From Candidatus Magnetocorallium paracelense (GTDB lineage: Bacteria; Nitrospirota; Thermodesulfovibrionia; Thermodesulfovibrionales; Magnetobacteriaceae): 64,000 bases of DNA. Both the position numbers and the translations under genes were made by a program. Numbering within the stretch: position 1 is the first letter of the stretch; every line of letters starts with the position of its first letter. Below the pieces are notes generated by a model. It was given only the letters and a program-made list of their open reading frames with translations, was not told the origin of the DNA and searched no databases. The DNA is taken from contig JAREWP010000050.1 in NCBI GenBank assembly GCA_029001845.1, positions 1 to 64,000 of the forward strand, written 5' to 3'. Positions 24,931 through 33,471 of this stretch are shown here, piece by piece.

Positions 24931-26094
24931 ATGCCTGTAAATTTTAAAATAGACAGTTCTATCGCCTCTTTTGTAGATAAATCAACTCTTCTTAAAGTAC
25001 TTACCTGTCTGGACGAGTCGGAGATCGAAACACCATGTTTGATTATCGATGGCGATAAAGTAAGGAGAAACGCCTCTGTTATAGGCAGTAATATAAAGGA
25101 GTGCAAAGTATTCTATGCCGTTAAGGCGAATCCTGATTTAGAAATTCTGCGTATTTTGAACAATGAGGGAATCGGGTTCGAGATCGCTTCAGGAGGAGAG
25201 CTTCAACTGCTCTCAGAGCTGGGAGTGGAGCCGGACAGGATCATATCAAGCAATCCGGTAAAAACTTTTAATTTTTTAAGATATGCCGGTCAATATGGCG
25301 TAAACCGATTTTCCTTTGACTCTTATGACGAAATTGACAAAATTGCAGAATTCATACCCGGCGCAAAAGTGTATGTACGATTGGCAGTTCCTAATGATGG
25401 CAGCGAATGGCCTCTCACCAATAAATTCGGTGTAGAACTCGACGACGCCCTGGCTCTTTTACTTACAGCCCAAAAAAAGGGGCTGGTATCGGAAGGTGTT
25501 ACATTTCATGTAGGATCTCAATGTACGAATTTATATAACTGGAACATTGCTCTGGATAAGGCAAAGCTCTTATGGTCGATGTCCGAGACTGCCGGAATAA
25601 AACTGAATCTCCTGAATCTTGGCGGGGGGTATCCCATAAAGTATACAAAGAGTGTGTTGAGCATCCAAAAAATCGAAAGGCATATAAATGTTTTATTGAA
25701 GGACCGTTTTCCCGATACAAAGCACATTCATCTCGAGCCGGGAAGAGCCATGATCGGCGACGCCGGGATTATCGTATCCAGGGTAACAGGTAAGGCAAAA
25801 AGGGGGGATGAGAATTGGCTGTACATAGATATCGGTGTTTTCAACGGTCTTATGGAGAGTGTCGGAGGCATTCGATACTCTTATATCTTCGAGGCGCGCA
25901 ATATAGAAGGCAAAAAAAGAGGCTGGACACTGGCCGGCCCGAGCTGTGACAGCTTTGATGTGATTGATAAAAACCTTATATCCGTAGAACCCCGTGTGGG
26001 TGATCTGGTTCTGATACTTTCCGGCGGAGCGTATACAACATCTTATGCATCGAAATTTAACGGCTTCTCCCTGCCTAAAACTATTGTTATTTAG
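24931..26094 (+). CDS. Ornithine decarboxylase-like PLP enzyme (fold type III)
   Basis: A 387-residue alanine-racemase-fold decarboxylase. The PLP lysine is Lys65 in FYAVKANPDLEIL. Other family motifs are FHVGSQC, LLNLGGGYPI, HLEPGRAMIGDAG and the C-terminal catalytic cysteine in LAGPSCDSFDVI. The GPxCDSxDVI form and the short length favour the eukaryotic-type ornithine (or lysine) decarboxylase over diaminopimelate decarboxylase, giving putrescine or cadaverine for polyamines. An in-frame GTG or later Met could shorten the N-terminus slightly. No other polyamine gene is adjacent. Confidence 0.87.
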   Translation: MPVNFKIDSSIASFVDKSTLLKVLTCLDESEIETPCLIIDGDKVRRNASVIGSNIKECKVFYAVKANPDLEILRILNNEGIGFEIASGGELQLLSELGVEPDRIISSNPVKTFNFLRYAGQYGVNRFSFDSYDEIDKIAEFIPGAKVYVRLAVPNDGSEWPLTNKFGVELDDALALLLTAQKKGLVSEGVTFHVGSQCTNLYNWNIALDKAKLLWSMSETAGIKLNLLNLGGGYPIKYTKSVLSIQKIERHINVLLKDRFPDTKHIHLEPGRAMIGDAGIIVSRVTGKAKRGDENWLYIDIGVFNGLMESVGGIRYSYIFEARNIEGKKRGWTLAGPSCDSFDVIDKNLISVEPRVGDLVLILSGGAYTTSYASKFNGFSLPKTIVI

Positions 26095-26146
26095 TTTTTT
26101 CTGCTGCTCTTTAAGTTTAAGCTGCTTCAGCAGCGACTTTTCTCTT

Positions 26147-26259
26147 ACTCCCTCTCCCCCCTTTGAAGGGGGTGAGGGGGTGCGATACAGTACTCGATAG
26201 GGTAACGCTTCTCCACCGTCACCCCTCACCTTAATCCTCTCCCCTCAAGGGGAGAGGAA
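26147..26259 (+). repeat. CCCTCTCCCC / GGTGAGGGG repeat, copy 1
   Basis: A ~113-bp unit with internal hairpins: CTCCCTCTCCCCCCTTTGAA with GGGGGTGAGGG, then CTCTCCCCTCAAGGGGAGAG. It is repeated inverted at 38633-38758 and truncated at 54761-54804. Confidence 0.85.
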
Positions 26260-26317
26260 ACCTAAAAGGAATTTCTTTGAAATTCCTTTTAAATTAGCGT
26301 CCTTCGGACGGACTTTT

Positions 26318-26398
26318 AAAATGTAGCCGCAGGCTTCAGCCTGCGGCCGGGTTCGGCTGACCAACGGTTCGCGCAGGCTAAAGCCTGCGGCTACATTT
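26318..26398. repeat. GCAGGC palindrome, long form
   Basis: Two GCAGGC hairpins (ATGTAGCCGCAGGC... and ...GCCTGCGGCTACAT) joined by CCGGGTTCGGCTGACCAACG. The same long form occurs inverted at 47757-47834 and, diverged, at 48823-48901. Confidence 0.85.
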
Positions 26399-26702
26399 TT
26401 TGCTTATGGCCCGCAAACCTGCATAAAAAAATGAAAATTCCTATACTTTCAAGTTAAGCAGCCACAGGCAGCGATATGTCTTTACCCATTTTTCGTACAC
26501 CAACTTAAAATCAGACAGGACTTTCCCGGCAGGTTTCTGTTAAAATAATAGGCTTTACTGAAATCAAAGCGTTAATTCTCAATAAATTGATTAAAACAAC
26601 CTCCTACACCCCCTTTTAAAGGGGAATAAGGAATTATATTTATGCGACTTAACTTACTTAAGAAATAATATTGAACACTATTAATGCGTCCGGATATAAA
26701 AT

Positions 26703-27533
26703 ATGGATGGAACAAATTATAGAATCCTAAAAAAAGAGACCTATTCTCCTGTTACCTATATGTTGGAAGTCGAAGCCCCCGATGTCGCCAAGGCGTCCAT
26801 GCCCGGACAGTTTGTAATGGTCAGGCATAATGAGAGGGGCGAGCGCATTCCTCTGACAATCGCGGATTACGATAGGGAAAAAGGCTCTGTCACCATTGTA
26901 ATACAGGCAGTCGGCAAAACGACAAAGGATATGATGCTCCTTAATGAAGGGGACTATATCCTCGATTTTATCGGCCCCCTTGGAGAAGCCTCCCATGTAA
27001 GCAACCTTGGTACGGTAATTTTTATGGGAGGAGGTCTGGGCATAGCTCCGATTTACCCTCAGTTAAGGGCCTTTAAAAAAGCGGGAAACCGTACGGTCTC
27101 CATCGTCGGTTTCAGGAATAAAGAGCTGGTCTTCTGGGAAGAGAGGCTGAAGGAGTATTCCGATGAGCTGATAATTACGACGAATGACGGCTCTTACGGA
27201 GAACAGGGCTTGGTTACAGATCCTTTGAAGAGACTTTTAGAAGAGAGAAAAATCGATCTCGTCGTAGCCATAGGCCCTCTGATTATGATGGAGGCCTGTG
27301 CAGAGGCGACAAGGGACTTCCGTGTAAAGACAATCGTCTCGTTAAATCCCATTATGATCGACGGAATCGGGATGTGCGGTAACTGTCGTGTAACAATTGA
27401 CGGCGAAACAAAGTTCGCCTGCATAGACGGACCGGATTTTGACGGACATATTGTGGATTTCGGCGAACTCAGGAATCGTCAGAAGAGATTTATTACAGAA
27501 GAAAAGACAGCGATGGAACAGATGGCTGTGTAA
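26703..27533 (+). CDS. nfnA: NfnA/SudB-like FAD and [2Fe-2S] oxidoreductase subunit
   Basis: A 276-residue ferredoxin-NADP-reductase-fold protein. RIPLTIADYDREKG is the FAD site, FMGGGLGIAPIYPQLRAF the nucleotide loop, and MIDGIGMCGNCRVTIDGETKFACIDGP supplies the cysteines of a [2Fe-2S] cluster near the C-terminus. With the GltA-like gene downstream it makes the NfnAB pair (also annotated sulfide dehydrogenase SudBA), which couples NADH, ferredoxin and NADPH by flavin bifurcation in anaerobes. The normal overlap of the two genes is broken here by a ~200-bp dispersed repeat. The assignment rests on the motifs and the pair. Confidence 0.87.
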   Translation: MDGTNYRILKKETYSPVTYMLEVEAPDVAKASMPGQFVMVRHNERGERIPLTIADYDREKGSVTIVIQAVGKTTKDMMLLNEGDYILDFIGPLGEASHVSNLGTVIFMGGGLGIAPIYPQLRAFKKAGNRTVSIVGFRNKELVFWEERLKEYSDELIITTNDGSYGEQGLVTDPLKRLLEERKIDLVVAIGPLIMMEACAEATRDFRVKTIVSLNPIMIDGIGMCGNCRVTIDGETKFACIDGPDFDGHIVDFGELRNRQKRFITEEKTAMEQMAV

Positions 27534-27729
27534 ACGTCCATGACCCTCCGGTTCACCACAAAGCATGAAAATATATTAAGTGATTGAAGAACACGGTGTC
27601 TTTAACCACGAAGTTCACGAAGAACACGAAGAACACGAAATTTTTTTAAAAAAGAATTTTTTCTTCGTGCCCGACCTGAACTTCGTGGTTATTTAAACCC
27701 GGTCTCTAAGGGCTTATTTTCGGGATAAA
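27531..27729 (+). repeat. Dispersed composite repeat between nfnA and nfnB
   Basis: It begins with the ACGTCCATGACCC...CACAAAGCATGAAAAT unit and continues ATATTAAGTGATTGAAGAAC, CCACGAAGTTCACGAAG (with two AAGAACACG units) to CTTCGTGGTTATTTAAACC and GGGCTTATTTTCGGGATAA. Nearly the same sequence is at 42885-43050, which has one AAGAACACG unit fewer. It fills the whole nfnA-nfnB gap apart from the 20 bp before the start codon. Confidence 0.9.
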
Positions 27730-27749
27730 AGAGATAACGTTTATATGTA

Positions 27750-29174
27750 ATGGCTGAAAACAAAAAGAAAACCATAAGAGATGTTTCCCCTTATAAAACT
27801 CCTGTTAAAGAGCAGGAGCCTCAAATACGAGCCCGCAACTTTGATGAAGTCATCCTTGGTTACAATATAGAGGAGGCTCGATTAGAGGGGAGCAGATGCC
27901 TTCAATGCAAAAGACCATTGTGTGCTACCGGATGTCCTGTAGGGATAAATATCCCTGCTTTTGTCCGTGAAATAGTCAAGGGCGATTTTAAGCAGGCTTA
28001 TACAATTATAACGGAAGCAAACCTCTTTCCTTCCATATGCGGCAGGGTCTGCCCACAGGAAACTCAATGTGAGGCAGGATGCGTATTGAATAAAAACAAA
28101 TATGAAGCCGTTGGCATAGGAAGATTGGAAAGATTCATAGGCGACCTGGCCCTTAAAGAGAGCTGGGGGGAGTTTTCCGTATCACGTCCAAAAGATATAA
28201 AAGTCGCTATTATCGGTTCCGGCCCTTCCGGGCTTGCCTGCGCCGCTGATCTTTCGAAGGCCGGATGCGAAGTCGTTATCTATGAAGCGCTACATACAGT
28301 GGGAGGAGTTCTTATTTACGGAATTCCGGAATTTCGCCTTCCTAAAAGAATTGTCACCAGTGAAGTGGAGAATCTGAGAAAACTGGGAGTTAAAATTGAA
28401 TTAAACAGGGTCATCGGGAAAATATTCACTATAGAGCAGTTACTCAAGGAAAAAGGTTTTAACGCTGCATTTATCGGTACAGGCGCCGGATACCCTTCAC
28501 CCCTCGGTATTCCAGGAGAGTGTCTGAATGGCGTCATGTCGGCAAATGAGTTTCTAACGAGGGTAAATCTTATGCAGGGTTATGAATTCCCTCTCTTCGA
28601 TACTCCGTCGGGAATGGGAGAAAATGTCGTAGTTATAGGATGCGGTAATACGGCAATGGACGCCGCAAGAGTAGCACTTAGAATGAACCCCGAAAAAGTA
28701 AGCATAATCTACAGGAGAAGTGAACTTGAAAGCCCGGCCAGACGTGAAGAACTCTATCATGCAAAGGAGGAGGGGGTGGAGTTCAACTGGCTCACCGAAC
28801 CCGTTGAGATATTGGATGACGGAAATGGCTGGGTAAAGGAAATCGGATGTGTGAAAACGAGATTGAGCGAACCGGACGAAAGCGGTCGCAAAAGGGCTGT
28901 TCCTATTGAAAACAGCTATTTCGTTATCAAGGCGGATACTGTCATATATGCCCTCGGTACAGAGGCCAATCCGATAATCAGAAAATCCACGGCAGGATTA
29001 AGAACCGATAAACAGGGGTATATCGAGGTAGATCCCAATACGCATATGACATCAATTCCCGGAGTGTTCGCAGGCGGAGATATTGCATCCGATATCGGGA
29101 GATTCACAACGGTTATTCATGCCATGAAGGCAGGACGAAAGGCGGCAAAGGCGATCCTCGATTTTTGCCGCTAG
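27750..29174 (+). CDS. nfnB: NfnB / GltA-like NADPH-dependent oxidoreductase subunit
   Basis: A 474-residue protein. The N-terminal two-[4Fe-4S] domain has CLQCKRPLCATGCPVGINIP and ICGRVCPQETQCEAGC. The FAD site is IIGSGPSGLACAADLSKAG, the NADPH site VVVIGCGNTAMDAARVALR, and the C-terminal flavin motif GVFAGGDIASDIG. This is the glutamate synthase small-chain fold; beside NfnA it is best read as NfnB of the NADH-dependent ferredoxin:NADP oxidoreductase rather than a glutamate synthase subunit, and no large gltB is present. The start has only a weak ribosome site. It is separated from nfnA by a repeat and may have its own promoter. Confidence 0.88.
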   Translation: MAENKKKTIRDVSPYKTPVKEQEPQIRARNFDEVILGYNIEEARLEGSRCLQCKRPLCATGCPVGINIPAFVREIVKGDFKQAYTIITEANLFPSICGRVCPQETQCEAGCVLNKNKYEAVGIGRLERFIGDLALKESWGEFSVSRPKDIKVAIIGSGPSGLACAADLSKAGCEVVIYEALHTVGGVLIYGIPEFRLPKRIVTSEVENLRKLGVKIELNRVIGKIFTIEQLLKEKGFNAAFIGTGAGYPSPLGIPGECLNGVMSANEFLTRVNLMQGYEFPLFDTPSGMGENVVVIGCGNTAMDAARVALRMNPEKVSIIYRRSELESPARREELYHAKEEGVEFNWLTEPVEILDDGNGWVKEIGCVKTRLSEPDESGRKRAVPIENSYFVIKADTVIYALGTEANPIIRKSTAGLRTDKQGYIEVDPNTHMTSIPGVFAGGDIASDIGRFTTVIHAMKAGRKAAKAILDFCR

Positions 29175-30070
29175 CTGAAGTATCGGGGATGCATACTCAG
29201 AAATCTCCTCAGCCTTACCGGTACGCTCATGTATCTGACACCCAGGAAATAGCCTGCATATCTGTAAAAGGAATCAATAAAGAAATAGATTCCCCAGAGA
29301 GGTCTTTTTTCTTTTATCAGATGCCTTACTCCTTCCACTATGTACCTCATTCCCTCACCTGCCGGAGGAGAGTAATCGAGAATACCGTTGTCTCTCAGAG
29401 AAACTCCAATATCGAAATGCCTTTTGAACTGCTCTGACAGGGAATAGCTGTGAGAATGAAACACCACGGCTTCAGACCGATAGGCGACTTTAAAACCTTT
29501 CAGAATCAGTTTCGACGAAAAAATCATATCTTCGTTCATAATGATATGAGGAAATCCCCCTTCACATAACAGTATTTCCCTTTTTATGGCCGAACAGACA
29601 TTTGAAAAAGAGAATGTCTTTATCCCCAAATCGTTCAGAAAACCTAACTCTTTAATAATTGTTTTGGGGGGATAATTGAAAGACCTGGCGAATTTTTCAA
29701 TAGGCGATGCATCATCATAAGGTATTTGTCTTGCAAAGGAAGCTGCTACAGTGGAATCTACAAGAGGCGCCGTCAGGTTTTTTATTAACTCCTTATTCGC
29801 CGGCAGCGCATCTTGAGTCATAAATATCAACAGTTCTCCGAAAGCCCTTTTTGCTGCAATATTTCTCGTACTTCCGTGATTAAATTCCTCTCCCGGTATG
29901 ACAACTGTTACGCAACCTCTTCTGGTTGCTATGGATACCGTAGAGTCCCGGGAAGATGAATCGATGACAATAATCTCCTCCGGAGGCAGACTCTGAGAAT
30001 ACAAACCGTCAATAAGAGCACCAATACTTGATTCAGCGTTTAAAGTAGGAATAATTACACTAATTTTCAT
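29171..30070 (-). CDS. Family 2 glycosyltransferase (rhamnosyltransferase-like)
   Basis: A 299-residue GT-A enzyme opening MKISVIIPTLNAESSIGALI, with IIVIDSSSRDST, the HGSTRNIAAKRA segment and the metal-binding region LIFMTQDALPANKEL. Near residues 165-190 AIKREILLCEGGFP and IMNEDMIFSSKLILKG contain the acceptor-side ED motif. The tail has an amphipathic or membrane-associated stretch (KRPLWGIYFFIDSFYRYAGY). Homologues build surface polysaccharides on the inner membrane. It overlaps the end of nfnB by 4 bp tail to tail and lies 19 bp after prmC on the same strand, so both may be one transcript. Confidence 0.87.
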   Translation of the reverse strand: MKISVIIPTLNAESSIGALIDGLYSQSLPPEEIIVIDSSSRDSTVSIATRRGCVTVVIPGEEFNHGSTRNIAAKRAFGELLIFMTQDALPANKELIKNLTAPLVDSTVAASFARQIPYDDASPIEKFARSFNYPPKTIIKELGFLNDLGIKTFSFSNVCSAIKREILLCEGGFPHIIMNEDMIFSSKLILKGFKVAYRSEAVVFHSHSYSLSEQFKRHFDIGVSLRDNGILDYSPPAGEGMRYIVEGVRHLIKEKRPLWGIYFFIDSFYRYAGYFLGVRYMSVPVRLRRFLSMHPRYFS

Positions 30071-30089
30071 AAACAGTCCTTCTAAATAA

Positions 30090-30941
30090 CTACCTGTTCC
30101 TTATGATCGCTACTCTGTATATCCCGGAATAATCTTTTATAAATTCCATATCGGAAAAACCCGAAGCCTTTGCCATGCTTTCTATAAGAGTGGATTGCCC
30201 GTCTCCTGTTTCCAAAACAAGAATACCCTTTTTATATAAATAATCTTTGGCCTGTGACAGTATAATTTTATAATATTTTACACCATCCTCTCCACCGTCA
30301 AGCGCTTCCGGCGGTTCATACAAAGCAATTTCAGGTTGAAGCGACTCTATATCCCGCGAGCGTATATAAGGCGGATTGGATATTATCAGATGAAATTTCC
30401 TGTCCCTTACAGGTTCAAAGAGATCGCCTTGAACAAAAGAGACATTTTTCATTCCATTAATGATTGCATTTCTAGCGGCATATTTTAGGGTGGCAGCCGA
30501 CAAATCCACTCCGTAAATCGAGGCGTCGGGAAATCTTCCGGCCAGGGAGAGGGCTATACAGCCGCTGCCGCAGCAAAGGTCCAGAATCATCATCGGTTCA
30601 TCCTTTTTCAATCCCCTTGCCTCTTCAATCGCTTTCTCTACAACGATTTCCGTTTCCGGTCTGGGTATCAATACTCCCGGTCCGATCTCGATCTTCATCC
30701 CGTAAAAATCAGTTTCCCCGAAAATGTACTGCAAAGGCTCTCTTTTAAGCCTCCTTTTAACCATACCATACAATCGATTGATAGTGGGGTCATCGAGATC
30801 GGGATTATCCCTGTACAAAGTCGTCCTATCTGCGTTCAACAGGTGCAGAATCATCTCCTCTCCCTCTTTCCAGGAATCGTCGATGTTTCCACTCCTAAGC
30901 GATGAAGCAACGGCTCTTAATGTTTCCAATAATGGAGGCAT
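30090..30941 (-). CDS. prmC: Release factor glutamine N5-methyltransferase PrmC
   Basis: A 283-residue protein. The N-terminal helical domain is followed by PLQYIFGETDFYGMKIEI, GVLIPRPETEIVVEKAI, the SAM motif ILDLCCGSGCIALSLAGRFP and the catalytic IISNPPYIRSRDI (NPPY). These match PrmC/HemK, which methylates the GGQ glutamine of release factors RF1 and RF2. Length is normal. prfA, the usual upstream partner, is absent. The frame runs directly into the glycosyltransferase gene on the minus strand. Confidence 0.93.
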   Translation of the reverse strand: MPPLLETLRAVASSLRSGNIDDSWKEGEEMILHLLNADRTTLYRDNPDLDDPTINRLYGMVKRRLKREPLQYIFGETDFYGMKIEIGPGVLIPRPETEIVVEKAIEEARGLKKDEPMMILDLCCGSGCIALSLAGRFPDASIYGVDLSAATLKYAARNAIINGMKNVSFVQGDLFEPVRDRKFHLIISNPPYIRSRDIESLQPEIALYEPPEALDGGEDGVKYYKIILSQAKDYLYKKGILVLETGDGQSTLIESMAKASGFSDMEFIKDYSGIYRVAIIRNR

Positions 30942-31029
30942 CGTGTATTTTAATGACCTGATCCGAAAAAGTACACTTCACCGGGGGTATATGTTTTTTT
31001 TCAGGCATTTATGGTAAATTTAAATCAAA

Positions 31030-31167
31030 ATGGTTTCGATATTTGCGTTTTTTAGTGAGCTGTTTCAGATTGAGAAAGAGTTTCAAAGTATTTATCTTCA
31101 TGGTAAAACACCGAGACAGGAGTTGAAAGTTCCAATAGAAGGATACCCTGAATTTCAGCATGGCTAA
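31030..31167 (+). CDS. Possible 45-residue ORF upstream of phoB-like gene
   Basis: ATG at 31030 opens a 45-codon frame (MVSIFAFFSELFQIEKEFQS, then IYLHGKTPRQELKVPIEG) ending 12 bp before the response-regulator start. The composition is protein-like, but there is no clear ribosome site and no recognised homologue. It could be a leader peptide or chance. Confidence 0.25.
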   Translation: MVSIFAFFSELFQIEKEFQSIYLHGKTPRQELKVPIEGYPEFQHG

Positions 31168-31179
31168 CCAATCGTTAAT

Positions 31180-31875
31180 ATGAAAAAAAGAATACTTGTT
31201 GTAGACGACGAAAAGACCATCGTCGAACTCGTCTCCTTTAATCTTACAAAGGAGAGCTTTGACGTTTCTTCTGCATTTAACGGAGAAGACGCCATGAAAC
31301 TTATTAGCACCAACAGATTCGACCTGATCATTCTGGATATAATGCTTCCGGGCATACAGGGCCTTGAGCTTTGCAAGATGTTAAGGAGTTCCGAGAAAAC
31401 CGAAAATATACCGATTATCATGTTAACGGCAAAAAACGACGAACTCGATAAAGTTCTCGGTCTTGAGTTTGGAGCGGATGACTACATAACAAAGCCTTTC
31501 AGCACCAGAGAGCTGGTTGCAAGAGTAAAAGCTGTTATGAGACGCTCTCAGATCAAGCCGCAGGAGGACAAAACGATCGCCATAGGCGAGCTGGAGATCA
31601 ATACAGAGACATATCAGGTAAAAAAGAGAAATAGCGAAATAAAAATCAGTGCAACGGAATTTAAACTCCTCTATTTTATGATCAGGAAAAAGGGTAAAGT
31701 CCTGACAAGGGATATTCTCCTCGACGCTGTATGGAAAGACGAGGCCTATGTGGAACCAAGGACTGTGGACGTGCATGTCAGGAGACTGAGAGCGCAAATA
31801 GAAGACAACCCTTCCAAGCCCGTGTACATTAAAACAAGACGGGGGATAGGATACTACTTTGACGATATCCAATGA
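31180..31875 (+). CDS. OmpR/PhoB-family response regulator
   Basis: A 231-residue protein. The receiver domain (1-120) has the acidic pair Asp9-Asp10, phospho-acceptor Asp53 in LIILDIMLPG, and Lys in ADDYITKPFS. The C-terminal winged helix has ISATEFKLLYFMIRKKGKV and RTVDVHVRRLRAQIEDNP, then TRRGIGYYF. It overlaps the kinase gene by 4 bp (ATGA), so the two are translationally coupled. The closest named type is PhoB, but no pst or phosphatase genes flank it; the regulon cannot be told from sequence. Confidence 0.92.
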   Translation: MKKRILVVDDEKTIVELVSFNLTKESFDVSSAFNGEDAMKLISTNRFDLIILDIMLPGIQGLELCKMLRSSEKTENIPIIMLTAKNDELDKVLGLEFGADDYITKPFSTRELVARVKAVMRRSQIKPQEDKTIAIGELEINTETYQVKKRNSEIKISATEFKLLYFMIRKKGKVLTRDILLDAVWKDEAYVEPRTVDVHVRRLRAQIEDNPSKPVYIKTRRGIGYYFDDIQ

Positions 31876-33266
31876 GGCTGAAAAAATTAATTAAGAGAAT
31901 TTCCTTTGTCTTTTTCTTTTTCCTTATCTCTCTCTTTATCTTTCATATTTACGCAGATCGTATAATTGCTGAAATTATCACAGATAAAGAACTACATACC
32001 GCCTTGCACGCCAATATAACCATCCTTTTTTTGATCTTATTTGCAACAGGCTTTTTTCTTACCCTCTTTAATATGGTAAGAGACTATAAAGGGAGAGGTA
32101 ATTTTCTTCGGGAAATTAAAACTTTTTCCGATATGGTTCGACAGGGTGAAGTGAAAGGCAGGGTCTTCTTTGAAGAATACCCCGATCTGGCCGATGTTTA
32201 CAACTACCTGAATCAGGTCGCCGGAGACCTTAAAAAGAAATTCGAAAACGCCGCAACCGAAAGCATTCATCTGAAAGCCGTAATGAACAGTCTTCCGGAC
32301 TCCCTTATTATAATCGACAACAGAGACATTGTTGTTTTCTCAAACGATAAAACATCGGAATTTATTAACAGAGAAAGTATTGTGGACCGTCCGGTAATCG
32401 AAGTACTCAGATCGCCGGACATTATTGACGCGATTCAAAAGGTCAAGACCGCCGATCTATATGAGTCCATCGAGATAGAGTTCGATTATCCCGATGAAAG
32501 GTACATACAGGTTCTGCTTTCTCCCTTCTATCAGAAAAATAACCTTTGCGGTATCATTATTCTGCTCCATGACATCACAAGATTAAAGAAACTCGAAGTC
32601 GTTCGACGGGACTTTGTCGCCAATGTATCTCATGAAATTAAAACACCTGTCACTGCGATCAAAGGATTTTCGGAAACATTGATCGACGGCGCTATTGACG
32701 ACAAAGGCTATGCCTTACGATTTCTCCATAACATATACAACCAGAGCGAGAGGCTTAACAGATTGGTCGATGATCTGCTGACTCTCTCAAAGATAGAGTT
32801 GGGATACATAAAACCAACCAAAAGAGAAGTCGTGATATCTAATGTTTTAGACGAAGTTAAAGATACGCTGATTGTGAAAGCAACGGAAAAGGGACTCGAT
32901 TTAAGAGAAGAGCTGCATAAAAATTTTTCGGTAAATGCAGACAGAGACAAATTAATTCAGATATTGCTCAATCTCCTTGATAATGCAATTAAATTTACCG
33001 ATAGCGGAGAGATTACCATAGGCAGTTCCATGGAGGGCGAGAGAAACTATCTGTTTGTTCACGATACGGGAATCGGCGTGCCGGCTAAGTCTATAGAGAG
33101 GCTGGGAGAGAGATTTTTCCGGGTAGACACGTCGAGGTCGAGGGAACTCGGAGGGACGGGCCTCGGTCTTGCCATTGTCAAGCATTTGGTGCGGTCCCAT
33201 GGGTGGGAGATGGAGATACTCAGCGAAAAAGACATAGGAACGGAAGTCAGAATATTCGTGGTTTAG
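31872..33266 (+). CDS. PhoR-like membrane sensor histidine kinase
   Basis: A 464-residue protein with two N-terminal membrane helices (about 10-28 and 46-66) enclosing a very short periplasmic loop. A HAMP-like linker and a PAS domain (about 135-235; LKAVMNSLPDSLIIIDNRD) follow. HisKA has FVANVSHEIKTPVTAIKGFS with His254; HATPase has QILLNLLDNAIKFTDSG, HDTGIGVP and [14 protein letters not shown]. The tiny periplasmic loop points to sensing through the membrane or a partner, as in PhoR. It is coupled to the upstream regulator by ATGA. Confidence 0.92.
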   Translation: MRLKKLIKRISFVFFFFLISLFIFHIYADRIIAEIITDKELHTALHANITILFLILFATGFFLTLFNMVRDYKGRGNFLREIKTFSDMVRQGEVKGRVFFEEYPDLADVYNYLNQVAGDLKKKFENAATESIHLKAVMNSLPDSLIIIDNRDIVVFSNDKTSEFINRESIVDRPVIEVLRSPDIIDAIQKVKTADLYESIEIEFDYPDERYIQVLLSPFYQKNNLCGIIILLHDITRLKKLEVVRRDFVANVSHEIKTPVTAIKGFSETLIDGAIDDKGYALRFLHNIYNQSERLNRLVDDLLTLSKIELGYIKPTKREVVISNVLDEVKDTLIVKATEKGLDLREELHKNFSVNADRDKLIQILLNLLDNAIKFTDSGEITIGSSMEGERNYLFVHDTGIGVPAKSIERLGERFFRVDTSRSRELGGTGLGLAIVKHLVRSHGWEMEILSEKDIGTEVRIFVV

Positions 33267-33271
33267 TGCAG

Positions 33272-33320
33272 TTCACAGGGATCAGCTCACAGGGATCAGT
33301 TCACGGGGATCAGTTCAAGG
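33272..33320 (+). repeat. Tandem GATCAGTTCACGGG repeats
   Basis: About three units of CACAGGGATCAGTT (15-16 bp) in tandem after the kinase gene. Related GATCAGAGGTCAG / GTTCACGGGGGTCAG pieces occur at 47525-47560 and 54836-54875. Confidence 0.65.
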
Positions 33321-33471
33321 GAAAAAAGATAATGTAAGCAAAGACGAAGAGAGAGGCCGCCCTGTTAAGAATACTTTTAAAAACCGCCATATCATTTTTG
33401 GTGAGTGTTGTTTTTAACGTAACGCTTTGATTTTTTTTAGCTGACTGCTGACAGCTGACCGCTTTTTTTAG

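Larger units (their letters stand above)
26095..26702. other. Repeat-filled intergenic spacer (608 bp)
   Basis: No credible gene on either strand. It is a chain of palindromic modules: a CTGCTTCAGCAG hairpin, the CCCTCTCC/GGTGAGGG module (26147-26259), an AAGGAATTTC/GAAATTCCTT hairpin (26267-26291), GTCCTTCGGAC, then the long GCAGGC element (26318-26398). The same order, partly inverted, appears near 38.6, 47.8 and 54.7 kb. Confidence 0.8.

Noticed and set aside
27600-27645. AAGAACACG tandem units as a CRISPR or microsatellite locus
   Set aside because: Only two 9-bp units, part of a larger dispersed repeat whose other copy has one.
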